Below are positions 25,879-34,692 of a DNA stretch of 64,000 bases, piece by piece. Position 1 is the first letter of the stretch. Every line of letters begins with the position of its first letter. Origin of the DNA: Dyella_A ginsengisoli (GTDB lineage: Bacteria > Pseudomonadota > Gammaproteobacteria > Xanthomonadales > Rhodanobacteraceae); assembly GCF_044904665.1 (NCBI RefSeq), contig NZ_JADIKM010000002.1, positions 496,001 through 560,000 on the forward strand. Direction: 5' to 3'. The notes below the pieces were generated by a model. It was not told the origin of the DNA, searched no databases, and worked only from the letters and a program-made list of their open reading frames with translations. The position numbers were made by a program, and so were the translations under genes.

Positions 25879-27242
25879 TATCTGCACCCCAGATTTAATC
25901 TGCGGCCCATATTTGAAGAAAATCGTTGTCCTGGGTCCACTTTCGCACGTACTTTCATCCAATCGTCCCGATTCGGATACATGCGAGAAAACGCAGATGC
26001 CGAAAGACGGCCGTCCTTAGCGAGGTAAACACGCCCACCGTGCGCCGCCACAATTTCATCAAGTTCATCCAAAAACTCAAAGAGCCCGACACGAACCGGG
26101 AAGTCAAGGAGCAGACTATACCCTTCGATTGGAAATGAAAGCATGCCGATGCCCGCCCGCATGCGTTTTACCGCAGCGAAATATGCCGGAAAGTTGGACC
26201 TTTGTCTTGCGACCGCAGATATTAATTCCTCAAACCCACGTTTTGCACCTTCCAGCGGGAAGCAGCATTGATATTCAACAAAACCAGGCTTTCCGTATAA
26301 GCGATTCCAGTTTGGGAGCGCATCCCAGGGAAAAAGAAATGATCGCAGATCGATGTCCCCGTGAGGAAATACCCTATGCTTCGCTGCGTACATCAAGTTG
26401 AAAGCGCGATTCGATAGCTTATTGAAAAATGGAGCTATTAACCCGAGGGGTTTTCTCTCCATCTCGCCCCACGATAGCTTCCTGTCGGGACAAGCCTCAT
26501 TAGTAACTACAGAGGAAATCACTATTCCATTAGGATCTCGACCGTTTAGTATATCGAGCCATGCAACGCAGTGGCCGGCTTCGACGGTAGCGTCTTCAAA
26601 TTTTCGAAACAAGTCGTCTAGACCATCGAACGCATCTGACTTATTCCTTACCAAAGTTCCGGCCAATATCTCGAGCTGAATCTCAATTTCAGCGATTATT
26701 CCAGTCAACCCAAGGCCGCCAAGCGTCGCATAGAATAATTCACTATTCGAGGTGCGAGTGCAGTCCACCATCTCCCCACTGGCGAGCATCACGCGCATGG
26801 AAAGGACCCAGTCGCCAAAACCGCCACAGCGCCAATGATTCTTACTGTGAACATCAAAAGCGGCGCACCCACCGACGGTGATATCACTTAATCCTGGAGC
26901 AACAGCAAGAGTGAGCCCCATGGGAACGGCCATTCGCATGATATCCAACACTCGAACGCCCGCCTCGACTCTAAGCACGCGGGTTTCCGGGTCAAACGCG
27001 AGAAAGCGATCAAGGCGACCAACGAATAGCAATGCCCCATTCTCATTCAATGCAGCGTCACCGTAGCTCCTTCCAAGTCCGCGAGGCGCAATTGTTGCTA
27101 CGTTTGCATTCAGGGCAGGCTTTAGACCATCAAAGCGCTCAGGGCGAATGAAATCTTGCTCAGCACGTCGATAACCGCCGAACCCCGAGCAAGTAACTCG
27201 AGGTAAAGGAGCCTGATGAAGATGGCGCTCGTTTTTATCCAT
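25878..27242 (-). CDS. DprE1-like FAD-dependent oxidase subunit
   Basis: A 454-residue VAO-fold flavoprotein. DprE1 oxidises the 2-OH of decaprenyl-phosphoryl-ribose; DprE2 then reduces it to the arabinose form. The FAD-binding segment is IAPRGLGRSYGDAAL (51-65), and FDVHSKNHWRCGGFG places H132 and K134 as in the mycobacterial enzyme. The C-terminal YLAKDGRLSASAF and VRAKVDPGQRFSSNMGRRL are strongly alike. Where M. tuberculosis has NICVDFP (with C387, the benzothiazinone target), this protein has SLLLDFP. ATG 27242 lies 5 bp after the gtrA-like stop; an in-frame TTG at 27263 is less likely. Confidence 0.87.
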   Translation of the reverse strand: MDKNERHLHQAPLPRVTCSGFGGYRRAEQDFIRPERFDGLKPALNANVATIAPRGLGRSYGDAALNENGALLFVGRLDRFLAFDPETRVLRVEAGVRVLDIMRMAVPMGLTLAVAPGLSDITVGGCAAFDVHSKNHWRCGGFGDWVLSMRVMLASGEMVDCTRTSNSELFYATLGGLGLTGIIAEIEIQLEILAGTLVRNKSDAFDGLDDLFRKFEDATVEAGHCVAWLDILNGRDPNGIVISSVVTNEACPDRKLSWGEMERKPLGLIAPFFNKLSNRAFNLMYAAKHRVFPHGDIDLRSFLFPWDALPNWNRLYGKPGFVEYQCCFPLEGAKRGFEELISAVARQRSNFPAYFAAVKRMRAGIGMLSFPIEGYSLLLDFPVRVGLFEFLDELDEIVAAHGGRVYLAKDGRLSASAFSRMYPNRDDWMKVRAKVDPGQRFSSNMGRRLNLGCR

Positions 27243-27247
27243 GGTAG

Positions 27248-27658
27248 TTATCGAAATGTCCAAAATTTGTGGCAGAGAAAGTTAAATGCACCTACAAAAA
27301 CGACATTAATAATACCAATAGTGATGGCGCGAACGCCAAGCGGCGACAGAACCTCGGAAACAGCAATATTCGCTAGGAATGATAGTCCAACTACCACCAG
27401 AAATTTCGTCAAGTTTGAACCCGTCATCCGCTTTCGAAAGGCCAAGATGCCAGATCCCAGATAGGAAACCAAAGTCCCAACAAGATAAGCCACAACAATT
27501 GACGGCGTATTTCCCCAACCAAAACCCCTTGCCAGAGTGGCGAGTACAGCTAAATATGTGAGACTCGATGAGATTCCTACGAGCGCAAATATCGCCACTT
27601 GTCGGTGTCCAGCGCCTGGCCGAAAGATTGCCTTTACGTCTTGAAATACCATAGTCAT
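27248..27658 (-). CDS. GtrA-family small membrane protein
   Basis: A 136-residue protein with four hydrophobic segments and the GtrA-fold features IFALVGISSSLTYLAVLATL, YLVGTLVSYLGSGILAFRKR and FLCHKFWTFR at the end. GtrA proteins are proposed to flip or present polyprenyl-phosphate sugars; the mycobacterial homologue Rv3789 precedes dprE1 and dprE2 in the same order as here. ATG 27658 overlaps the TGA of the upstream GT2 gene (ATGA). Confidence 0.87.
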   Translation of the reverse strand: MTMVFQDVKAIFRPGAGHRQVAIFALVGISSSLTYLAVLATLARGFGWGNTPSIVVAYLVGTLVSYLGSGILAFRKRMTGSNLTKFLVVVGLSFLANIAVSEVLSPLGVRAITIGIINVVFVGAFNFLCHKFWTFR

Positions 27659-28491
27659 AGATCTTCGGCCGGACCGCACTTGGTGCCCAATCCCCGTAGC
27701 TTTTTTTCGGAAGCCAGCTGTTCTTGAAAATCTTTCCAACTTTTCCCGCGCAGCCGCGCACGAAGCCAACAGTAGGCGATCGTCATTAGGTAAAGCTTGG
27801 ATTGCTTTAGAACGCCGAATTTGCTCACCCCGGCGTCGCGATCCTTCCATGAATTAGAGACTACGGCGAACCGCGCGCCAGACAATACCGCATTAATAGA
27901 CATTTCGACGGTAAGATTAAACTGATCAGAACACAAAGGTCTCATAGAATCCACAACGTGTCGTCTGTAGCACTTAAATCCATTCGTGAAATCGCCATAA
28001 TCTGCCTTGGTAATTGAAGCGATAAGCGCATTGCCTAGCCTGTTAAGCAGTCGCTTGAATAGAGGATATCCGACAACCGAGACACCAGTCTCGAATCGGT
28101 TACCGAAAGCGCAATCATACCCATCTTCTATTTTTCGAAAGAATGCCACCACGTCATCCGGATCCTCCGATCCATCGGCCATTACAATGACAACGGCACT
28201 TCCGGAGAAAAAATCAAGACCCCATCTCACGGCCACGCCATAGCCCGGGATGGGAGGCGTTGTTATATACAGAACGTCTGGTATTTCGCCTGCCAGCTCT
28301 GAGAGAACCTCCTCAGTTCGATCAGAGCTGGCGTTATTCACGCAAATAATTTCGTGCGAGATGCCAGCTTTTCTAAGCGCCACAGAGAGGTTTCTGACTG
28401 TATCGCTAATTACTGACTCTTCGTTGTAGCATGGAATTATTACAGACAGTGCTGGTGGCTCTACCCTCTCCGAGATCGTTGAATTAATCAT
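27655..28491 (-). CDS. DPM1-like family 2 glycosyltransferase
   Basis: A 278-residue GT2 with LSVIIPCYNEESVISDTV, CVNNASSDRTEEVL, GYGVAVRWGLDFFSG and the metal motif VMADGSEDPDD. The fold resembles dolichol/polyprenol-phosphate sugar synthases. Unlike GtrB it has no clear pair of C-terminal membrane helices, only a short hydrophobic, Arg-rich tail. It would attach a sugar to a polyprenyl phosphate used by the GtrA and DprE1/2 proteins encoded immediately after it. ATG 28491 overlaps the previous gene by 8 bp; a TTG at 28506 is an alternative. Confidence 0.85.
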   Translation of the reverse strand: MINSTISERVEPPALSVIIPCYNEESVISDTVRNLSVALRKAGISHEIICVNNASSDRTEEVLSELAGEIPDVLYITTPPIPGYGVAVRWGLDFFSGSAVVIVMADGSEDPDDVVAFFRKIEDGYDCAFGNRFETGVSVVGYPLFKRLLNRLGNALIASITKADYGDFTNGFKCYRRHVVDSMRPLCSDQFNLTVEMSINAVLSGARFAVVSNSWKDRDAGVSKFGVLKQSKLYLMTIAYCWLRARLRGKSWKDFQEQLASEKKLRGLGTKCGPAEDL

Positions 28492-29326
28492 GGGTAGATT
28501 GTCCAAGTCCTATATTTTGATAATAGCGTTTAGCAGTGCCTATCGCCCGGGATATCGCAGACAGCGTAGGCTCATCCTTGGCGGTTAACATTTCAATAGA
28601 TATCACAGAATTTGGTAGCCATTTTCGCAACGCAAGATCTACAGCGGCATGATCGGTACGACCATCTCCAAGGCAAACAAGCTCAGGTTCGCTGATATGA
28701 ACATGCCCAAATAAATGGGCATATTTTTCAATGGTTGAGCCGACATCTTCACCATTCAGTGTAATCGCCCCGGTATCTAACTGCATCCTAATGGCCGGAT
28801 GAGCAATTCGTGCTACCACATCGGCAGTTTCAGCGCTGGTGGTCATGAAATTGGCCCCGTAGCACACCGGATTCGGCTCGAGGCAGAACACAACGCCGTA
28901 GCTTTCTGCGACGCCCCCAAGGCGACGAAAGAATGTTGCCGCCCGATCGATCGCTTCTTCAGCACTCAAACCGGTGCGATCTCGATTCCTCGGTGAGCCG
29001 AATACAAGCCGTTTTGCCCCGAGGCCTGAGGCGATTCGCGCCACCGCAGTCAAGTGCTGCAACATCGCACTTTGAGTATCCGGAGGGCCAAACACATTCA
29101 GGCCCGTTGTACCAAACAACAACGCCTGCATACCCGTTATTTCGATGCCACGAGTAGCCCACCAATTTCGGACTCTAGCGATATCATCGTCGCGTACCGC
29201 AGTCGGTCCAGGGAAATACTTTCCCGGCGCAATATCAATCGCATCGATACCTAGCCTCGAAAGTGTGGTGGCCACTACTTCATCTTCAACGGTTTCCCAC
29301 GCAATATTTGAAATAGCCAGCCTCAT
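28484..29326 (-). CDS. Sugar phosphate isomerase/epimerase-like TIM-barrel protein
   Basis: A 280-residue AP-endonuclease-2/xylose-isomerase-like barrel. Visible blocks are IDAIDIAPGKYFPGP, LVFGSPRNRDRTGLS, VVFCLEPNPVCYGANF (metal Glu), IRMQLDTGAITLNGED and HLFGHVHISEPELVCL; these supply the typical Glu/Asp/His metal ligands. The substrate is probably a sugar or sugar phosphate in the same pathway as its SDR and FAD-oxidoreductase neighbours. ATG 29326 lies 4 bp after the SDR gene stop. Confidence 0.83.
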   Translation of the reverse strand: MRLAISNIAWETVEDEVVATTLSRLGIDAIDIAPGKYFPGPTAVRDDDIARVRNWWATRGIEITGMQALLFGTTGLNVFGPPDTQSAMLQHLTAVARIASGLGAKRLVFGSPRNRDRTGLSAEEAIDRAATFFRRLGGVAESYGVVFCLEPNPVCYGANFMTTSAETADVVARIAHPAIRMQLDTGAITLNGEDVGSTIEKYAHLFGHVHISEPELVCLGDGRTDHAAVDLALRKWLPNSVISIEMLTAKDEPTLSAISRAIGTAKRYYQNIGLGQSTHD

Positions 29327-29330
29327 GGCT

Positions 29331-30116
29331 TCAACCCCCTGTTGCTTGGATTCTAAGAGGCTCTGATTGTGCGTAAGCCCTAACGCTCTGGATGGTTTCC
29401 CGTGCGCTGTATTGGTAGCTACCTGATGAACCGAAGATATTCGCATGAACCGTGCGCATGTCATATTCGGCCGGAGAACTTGCTAAAACATGTTGGAATA
29501 CCTTCCCAAAACCCTGCTCGGAAATACGAGCGACGCTGATTGGCTCTGCCGTCAAATGGACCAAGCTCAATTTGGCCGATATCGCGATCTGAATGTCATG
29601 CCAAAGGTTCACCATTGGGTAGAACTGAAACAAACTTCGACTATCGATCGCCTCGAGTTTATTTTCGTTCAGAAGGTCGAATATGACGTTTTTGCGCAAG
29701 CCGGGACCAACGAGCCCGGGCAGGCGGACAATAAGGTGATTGGAAAAGCGACTCTCAACAAATGATTCAAGAAGGCGCCGATTGGTGCCGTAGGGATGGT
29801 TTCCTTCCACATCAACAGCGGTTCTCTCGTCAACGCCTATAGGACGTTTAAATACATCCACCGTGCTTATTAACACGAATCTTTTGCAATGAAGAGCGTC
29901 CAAGTGGGCTATGAGGCCATCAATATTCTGACGATCTGCGTTAGGCTCCCTATTGGCAATCCACTTTTGTGCCGGTGCACCAGCACAGACAACTGTGTCA
30001 AACGATTGCTCACGAATATCGCCAATATTTGTTGAACGGTATAGTGACTCGAATTTCGCTTGCTTAAGAAGCGTACTGCCCACGAAGCCTGAATATCCAA
30101 TCAATGCATCAGCCAC
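29331..30116 (-). CDS. Short NAD(P)-dependent epimerase/reductase-like protein
   Basis: A 261-residue extended-SDR relative with the N-terminal motif ALIGYSGFVGSTLLKQ and TVVCAGAPAQKW. The usual YxxxK appears as YGTNR (HPYGTNRRLLESF), so the catalytic Lys is replaced by Arg. That may mean altered or lost dehydrogenase activity. GTG 30116 is the start, with GGAG eight bases upstream. It belongs to the tightly packed minus-strand unit 31286-28484. Confidence 0.75.
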   Translation of the reverse strand: MADALIGYSGFVGSTLLKQAKFESLYRSTNIGDIREQSFDTVVCAGAPAQKWIANREPNADRQNIDGLIAHLDALHCKRFVLISTVDVFKRPIGVDERTAVDVEGNHPYGTNRRLLESFVESRFSNHLIVRLPGLVGPGLRKNVIFDLLNENKLEAIDSRSLFQFYPMVNLWHDIQIAISAKLSLVHLTAEPISVARISEQGFGKVFQHVLASSPAEYDMRTVHANIFGSSGSYQYSARETIQSVRAYAQSEPLRIQATGG

Positions 30117-30131
30117 AAAATACTCCAGATG

Positions 30132-31286
30132 TCATATGAAATTAATGCTACTTCCAACGAAATCTTCAGCATCAAGCTTTTCAAGTACATCATAGATATT
30201 GTCGATCTTTCCGCCAAGAATTGAATAACACCCTGGCAAATCATCATGCTTTTCGAACAGAATTGGTCTCCCATCGTCACATTCATTTTTTGTCAAAATT
30301 GTTTTCACCTCAAATAGAGAGTCAACATATTTTGCTCGCTGTACTGCCGGGAGATATCTACCTATATCTCTTAGCATGCGGTCAACGCGGGTTTCACTTT
30401 GGTCGTATTGGGCAAGCTTTTGGTAAGGGTCTATCCCACGCTCGTCCGTCCAATGCATGTGTGGCGTGTAACGCACATGAGACACGGTATGGAGTCCATT
30501 TCGAGCAGGGAATGGCATTAATGAGAAAAAGGGCCCATCCATCACAGTGATACCTAGACCCTCAAGTTCGCCTGGAAGCCGCATTAATGCCATTTCGGTA
30601 ATTTCTTGCTTAAGACAAGCTCTGGTTCCAGGAAAGTCCCCCTTGAGCTGATTTAATCCACTGTAGGTGCAATTGAAGACGTACCGGCTAGAAATAACCT
30701 TCTCGGAGCTTTCGTCCGACCGCACAGTTACATCTAGAGTCCCTCCTGCTCCGCGTGAAATTGCCGTAGCATGAGTCCCCAAGCAAACCTCAACCCCACA
30801 TGCAATCAATTCTCGCTCCGCCCAAGCCGCCAACTCCGTAGTGTCAAAGGCGTATTCCTCAACAGCAAATACCTTCTCAATGAGGCGAGGTTCAAATAGT
30901 TCCCGCAGCACGAGATCCGCGGGTTTAATTATGGCTCCAATCTCGCCACAGAATCGCTCGAACTGTCGGGCGGTAACTTTCGAATTACGACGCGCGATTG
31001 CGTAGATCTTAGTAAAGTCCTTCTTCACCGCGCTTGGCCAGTCTCGCAAAAATTTGGGGAGATTGACTCTGCTGCGGTACGCAGTCGTGAAGCTTCTCGG
31101 ATAATGATAGCCATTATGCACACGCGCCTGATTGTTATATGAGGCTCGCGAGAGGAGCGCTTGCTCTCTCTCTACCAGTTGGACGCGCTTGAACTTGCGG
31201 CGACTTGAGAGGTAAATCGCTATAGCCGCGCCATAAAACCCGCCACCCAAAATCACCACATCTTGCTTAGCCTGGTCAGGTTGCAT
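30132..31286 (-). CDS. FAD-dependent oxidoreductase (DAO superfamily)
   Basis: A 384-residue flavoprotein beginning DVVILGGGFYGAAIAIYLSS, with the second FAD contact in VQLVEREQALLSRASYNNQA. It would oxidise an amine or hydroxyl group; the exact substrate is unknown. Its gene starts inside the stop codon of the GT2 gene (TGATG), showing translational coupling. Similar oxidoreductases sit in LPS clusters of other bacteria without assigned reactions. Confidence 0.8.
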   Translation of the reverse strand: MQPDQAKQDVVILGGGFYGAAIAIYLSSRRKFKRVQLVEREQALLSRASYNNQARVHNGYHYPRSFTTAYRSRVNLPKFLRDWPSAVKKDFTKIYAIARRNSKVTARQFERFCGEIGAIIKPADLVLRELFEPRLIEKVFAVEEYAFDTTELAAWAERELIACGVEVCLGTHATAISRGAGGTLDVTVRSDESSEKVISSRYVFNCTYSGLNQLKGDFPGTRACLKQEITEMALMRLPGELEGLGITVMDGPFFSLMPFPARNGLHTVSHVRYTPHMHWTDERGIDPYQKLAQYDQSETRVDRMLRDIGRYLPAVQRAKYVDSLFEVKTILTKNECDDGRPILFEKHDDLPGCYSILGGKIDNIYDVLEKLDAEDFVGSSINFI

Positions 31287-32311
31287 CAGCCCCCCCCTTC
31301 TGTTGGGGTATGAGTTGAAATCGATGGATTTTCTTCCGCCGCTTCAATATTCAATCTCTCGCGTCGAGTCATCCGGGCGCTAGTGAATTCCTGCCCGACA
31401 TGATAGAGCGGGCCTTCATTTGATAGACTAGCCATATGCAATATGTACTCGCCAAGTACAAACAACACCATCGAGAGCAAGAAGAACATGCCTGATTGCT
31501 GCAGCGACAAGCTTATCCACCCGGGTGCGATATCAACTTTCCAAAAAGCAATAAACACAACGTACATGCAGTACAAAATGTTTGCTGTGGCTCCAAATAA
31601 GGAAAGCGAAGTAACGAGACGCATCGGTACTTGGGTGGTTGAAACCAGCAGCCGCATACCCAAATCAACGCTTTTTCCCAGTCGCCTAGGGCTTACACTC
31701 CGCGGCCTCGCGCTATACTTGAGGTTAACGCGTGAAAAACCACCTGTCGCCGGCAGATGGCGATAAGTGGTGGCCGGTTGCCGATGCTGCAAAATGAAAC
31801 CGATGACATTTTTGCTCAAAATTCGATAGTGGGGTGCTTCTTTGGTCAAATTGATTCCGTTGAGCCACTTATAAAGGCCGTTAAAAACCAATTTTGCAGC
31901 CCTGTAGGCAAAGTTTTGAGCTGGCTCCTGATCATTATTCGCAAACACGACGTCGGCTCCAGCCGCCGCCTCGTCAAGCATCTCAGGGAGAAATTTGATG
32001 TCGTCGATAAAAGGATCGAGAACGGCAACAAAGTCACCCAACGCGTTTTCTAGCCCTACCCACGATGCAGTGTCAGCATCTACTTCTTTAGTTAATGCAT
32101 ATACCTGCAAGTTGGGTTGCCCGCCTTCATCCGCTAGCCTTTTGAAGACAGAGATGCTGTCATCGTTTGACGCGTTATCTACAACGATGATCTCGTAGTC
32201 GCTTACATGCTCGGCGATGACGCTTGCGGCCTCAAGAAGTATTTGTGCAATAGCGCCCGACTGGTTACGCACAACGAAAACAACGGAGAGGAAAATTGGA
32301 AAATACTTCAT
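31286..32311 (-). CDS. GtrB-like glycosyltransferase with C-terminal membrane helices
   Basis: A 341-residue GT2: FLSVVFVVRNQSGAI, YEIIVVDNASNDDSI and FVAVLDPFIDDIKFLPEM form the catalytic domain. Two strong membrane helices follow (about 235-260 and 275-300), ending in EYILHMASLSNEGPLYHVG. This is the architecture of polyprenyl-phosphate sugar transferases. ATG 32311 is chosen for GAGAG just upstream; an earlier ATG at 32362 lacks a ribosome site. It is the first gene of a long packed operon running towards gmd. Confidence 0.82.
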   Translation of the reverse strand: MKYFPIFLSVVFVVRNQSGAIAQILLEAASVIAEHVSDYEIIVVDNASNDDSISVFKRLADEGGQPNLQVYALTKEVDADTASWVGLENALGDFVAVLDPFIDDIKFLPEMLDEAAAGADVVFANNDQEPAQNFAYRAAKLVFNGLYKWLNGINLTKEAPHYRILSKNVIGFILQHRQPATTYRHLPATGGFSRVNLKYSARPRSVSPRRLGKSVDLGMRLLVSTTQVPMRLVTSLSLFGATANILYCMYVVFIAFWKVDIAPGWISLSLQQSGMFFLLSMVLFVLGEYILHMASLSNEGPLYHVGQEFTSARMTRRERLNIEAAEENPSISTHTPTEGGG

Positions 32312-32649
32312 TGAAATCTCTCTAAAAGCATTATCGAAAATGTGGCGAGTGCCTTGGTTCATGCGGGGGACCTGAATTTCGCCCCTCGAAGCGCTCTCTC
32401 AGCAAGCGACATCTATTTACGACTCAGCGCTGCTCTTGTCATCTATTGGCGCCAGCCGCAGCGCTTAGGCGATCTGCTTCTCGGTGAACCTCGACTTCTT
32501 TATCGCTCCTCCGATCCCTTCCGGTATGCCTCAAAGCGCCCCTACCTCTACTTTTGAATGACTACGAACTTCCAGGACGACGTCAGGACGCCTGACTTAA
32601 ACCCAACAACCTCCACGAAACCCGGTGCTGTTCAAAGCTCTTAAGTTAT
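32312..32649. other. Gap holding the likely promoter of the 32.3-24.3 kb operon
   Basis: About 340 bp without a credible gene. Small frames on the plus strand start with GTG, lack ribosome sites and look random. The promoter for the minus-strand operon starting at 32311 is expected here, but no clear -35/-10 pair was identified. Confidence 0.4.
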
Positions 32650-34692
32650 TTAGCTCGCTTTGCGGAGGTGAGAAAAACTCACCCAACGCCAGATGCCGCG
32701 CAACCTCCTGTATGTAGGTCGCAATCGATCAAGTACGTAGTTAACCCGGATGACTGCCGGATCCACTCCCGGCATACGCGGAAGATCGTGGCCAGAAATG
32801 CGGTCAGCTATTGCGACCGCAGCGCCGCACTCGTGAAAGACGTCATAAAGCGCATTGATCTCATGCGTATAGTTACTCATCAGATCGTATTGTAGTGCCC
32901 AAAATCCTTTGGTTTCGGCTTCGCTGTGAGCAGCGTGATAGCGGTGGAAGTAGCCATAAAGGACTCGAAGCAACAGGTAACGTGAACGATAGACTCTCAC
33001 GTCTTTATCAGTCGCCTCTAGCAATATGCTCGTGGAAAGAAGCACATCGAAGCCCGCGAGGCGGGGAAAATCTAGAGCGACCATCGCCTTCTTATTGAAG
33101 CAGTACTGCCCAAGTTGATGCTCAGCAATACTGTCCTGCCCCCAACGATACAGGCCCACCGACGCATTGTTACGCAGGATGCCAGCGGGACTGGGTGGAG
33201 CGGGAGCAGCGAAATTGTTGACAAAAAAACCCGCTATGTGGACGGCGGCCTGCTCGTCTCGGCCGGAAGCGTCAAACCAAGCAATGGTTTTTTCAAAATA
33301 GTCGTAATGCGGATAATCGAACTGCGTGAAAAAGACCGCAAAGTCTCCAGACGAACGCGGTGCGAGGATCGAGACCTTTTCACCCAGTTTCATTGCTCGC
33401 CAATCGGCGGCAGTACACGCAGGCGCTTCAAATGCCTTCCACTCGATCTTGACAGGCCCATCGACAGAAACCGGCTCGAATTCAAAACCAGGGCAACTGT
33501 AGTGAATGTTGACACGGTACCCCGCAGGAAGCTCCCTGATGGCTCGCAATACATGCGGCAGATTTGGGAATGGGTTCCCATCGTAGACTGCCGGGCCGTA
33601 CGGGTCGTGGGAAACGAGAAAGATGTCCACCGCGCAGGCGGGCGACGGTGCATCCGCAACGAGGCTCTTTGCCGAGCTTGATGCATACCTTGTGTGCTCC
33701 AAGGCTTGCTCCAGGCAAACCTCGAAGGAGTACTCCCGTGCAATCAGCGCCTGCGCTTCAACCACCCTTCGGGCGGCTTCCTGAGGATCGCTCCGGATGC
33801 TCTCGAAAGCACGCTGAATCGAGTCCGCACGTTCGTGTTCCGAATTTCCACTGAAGTAATAGATCAAATCCCCAAACTGGTGCCTGATGTGGGGGTTTTC
33901 ATCGGAAATTACGGGCACACCGGCCGCAAGACCTTCAAAAACGCGCCCTGACGCGGTCTTCGACTTCAGATGCGCGGGGGATGAAACGGCAAGCACTGCC
34001 CCATATTCCTGCATGGTGAGGAACATGCTCGCACCGTCGAATGGGATCTCACCCCGATAGGAGGTAAAGCCTTCCCATGGATTGATACCTGCAAGCTCGC
34101 GAGGCCCATAGAATTCTGCGAGCTGGCGGTCTTGGAGCACGTCCAGCAACCCTTGCGCGCGACCAGACTTGCCCGAGCCACGCTCCCAGTTCACGCCACA
34201 ATAGAAAATCTTATCGGGATGTGCTCTCTGCGCATCTGGCCCTCTGGGCGGAAGCATTGCTTTGCTTGAGCACGAACCGATGAAGCGAAGATCCGCATCC
34301 GGAAGCTCGCTACCCAGCACGCGTGCAATGTGTCCTTTCAGAAGCTCGGACCCGTTGTAAAGGTATCCATCATAGGCTCGCAAGTGATGGATTAGCGCGG
34401 TCCGATAATTTCCTTGAAAATGCATGAATTCCAGCGGGTTGGCCACCCACAGGAAGGTCTTCAAGTTCAGGAACTTCGGCGTGTCGTAATGAAAGGAAAT
34501 CGCAAAATCGTAGTTGTCTGGCAGGGCCACATCGTTAATACACGCGCCAGTCGCAACATCAAACCCGAGATAGTCGACAACGGTGATCTTGAAACCCGTC
34601 TGGCGAATCTTCTCGATCAACTCATATTCGGCGTTCTTGATTTTTGGCCACTGTGAGACCAGCAGGACACGGGGCGAAGTTGATACTGTCAT
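32650..34692 (-). CDS. Large two-part glycosyltransferase-like protein
   Basis: A 680-residue protein. The N-terminal half (about 1-345) is a GT-B glycosyltransferase: PRVLLVSQWPKIKNAEYELI at the start, FYCGVNWERGSGKSGRAQGL, and the donor-binding block KTASGRVFEGLAAGVPVIS. The C-terminal half (about 360-680) has VDIFLVSHDPYGPAVYDGNP and FFTQFDYPHYDYFEKTIAWF and does not match a family recognised here; it may be a second transferase or a scaffold. ATG 34692 overlaps the stop of the Fcl-like gene (ATGA). Confidence 0.75.
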   Translation of the reverse strand: MTVSTSPRVLLVSQWPKIKNAEYELIEKIRQTGFKITVVDYLGFDVATGACINDVALPDNYDFAISFHYDTPKFLNLKTFLWVANPLEFMHFQGNYRTALIHHLRAYDGYLYNGSELLKGHIARVLGSELPDADLRFIGSCSSKAMLPPRGPDAQRAHPDKIFYCGVNWERGSGKSGRAQGLLDVLQDRQLAEFYGPRELAGINPWEGFTSYRGEIPFDGASMFLTMQEYGAVLAVSSPAHLKSKTASGRVFEGLAAGVPVISDENPHIRHQFGDLIYYFSGNSEHERADSIQRAFESIRSDPQEAARRVVEAQALIAREYSFEVCLEQALEHTRYASSSAKSLVADAPSPACAVDIFLVSHDPYGPAVYDGNPFPNLPHVLRAIRELPAGYRVNIHYSCPGFEFEPVSVDGPVKIEWKAFEAPACTAADWRAMKLGEKVSILAPRSSGDFAVFFTQFDYPHYDYFEKTIAWFDASGRDEQAAVHIAGFFVNNFAAPAPPSPAGILRNNASVGLYRWGQDSIAEHQLGQYCFNKKAMVALDFPRLAGFDVLLSTSILLEATDKDVRVYRSRYLLLRVLYGYFHRYHAAHSEAETKGFWALQYDLMSNYTHEINALYDVFHECGAAVAIADRISGHDLPRMPGVDPAVIRVNYVLDRLRPTYRRLRGIWRWVSFSHLRKAS

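Noticed and set aside
32342..32557. 71-codon plus-strand frame upstream of the GT2 gene
   Set aside because: GTG start without Shine-Dalgarno, opposite to all neighbouring genes, and no family resemblance.
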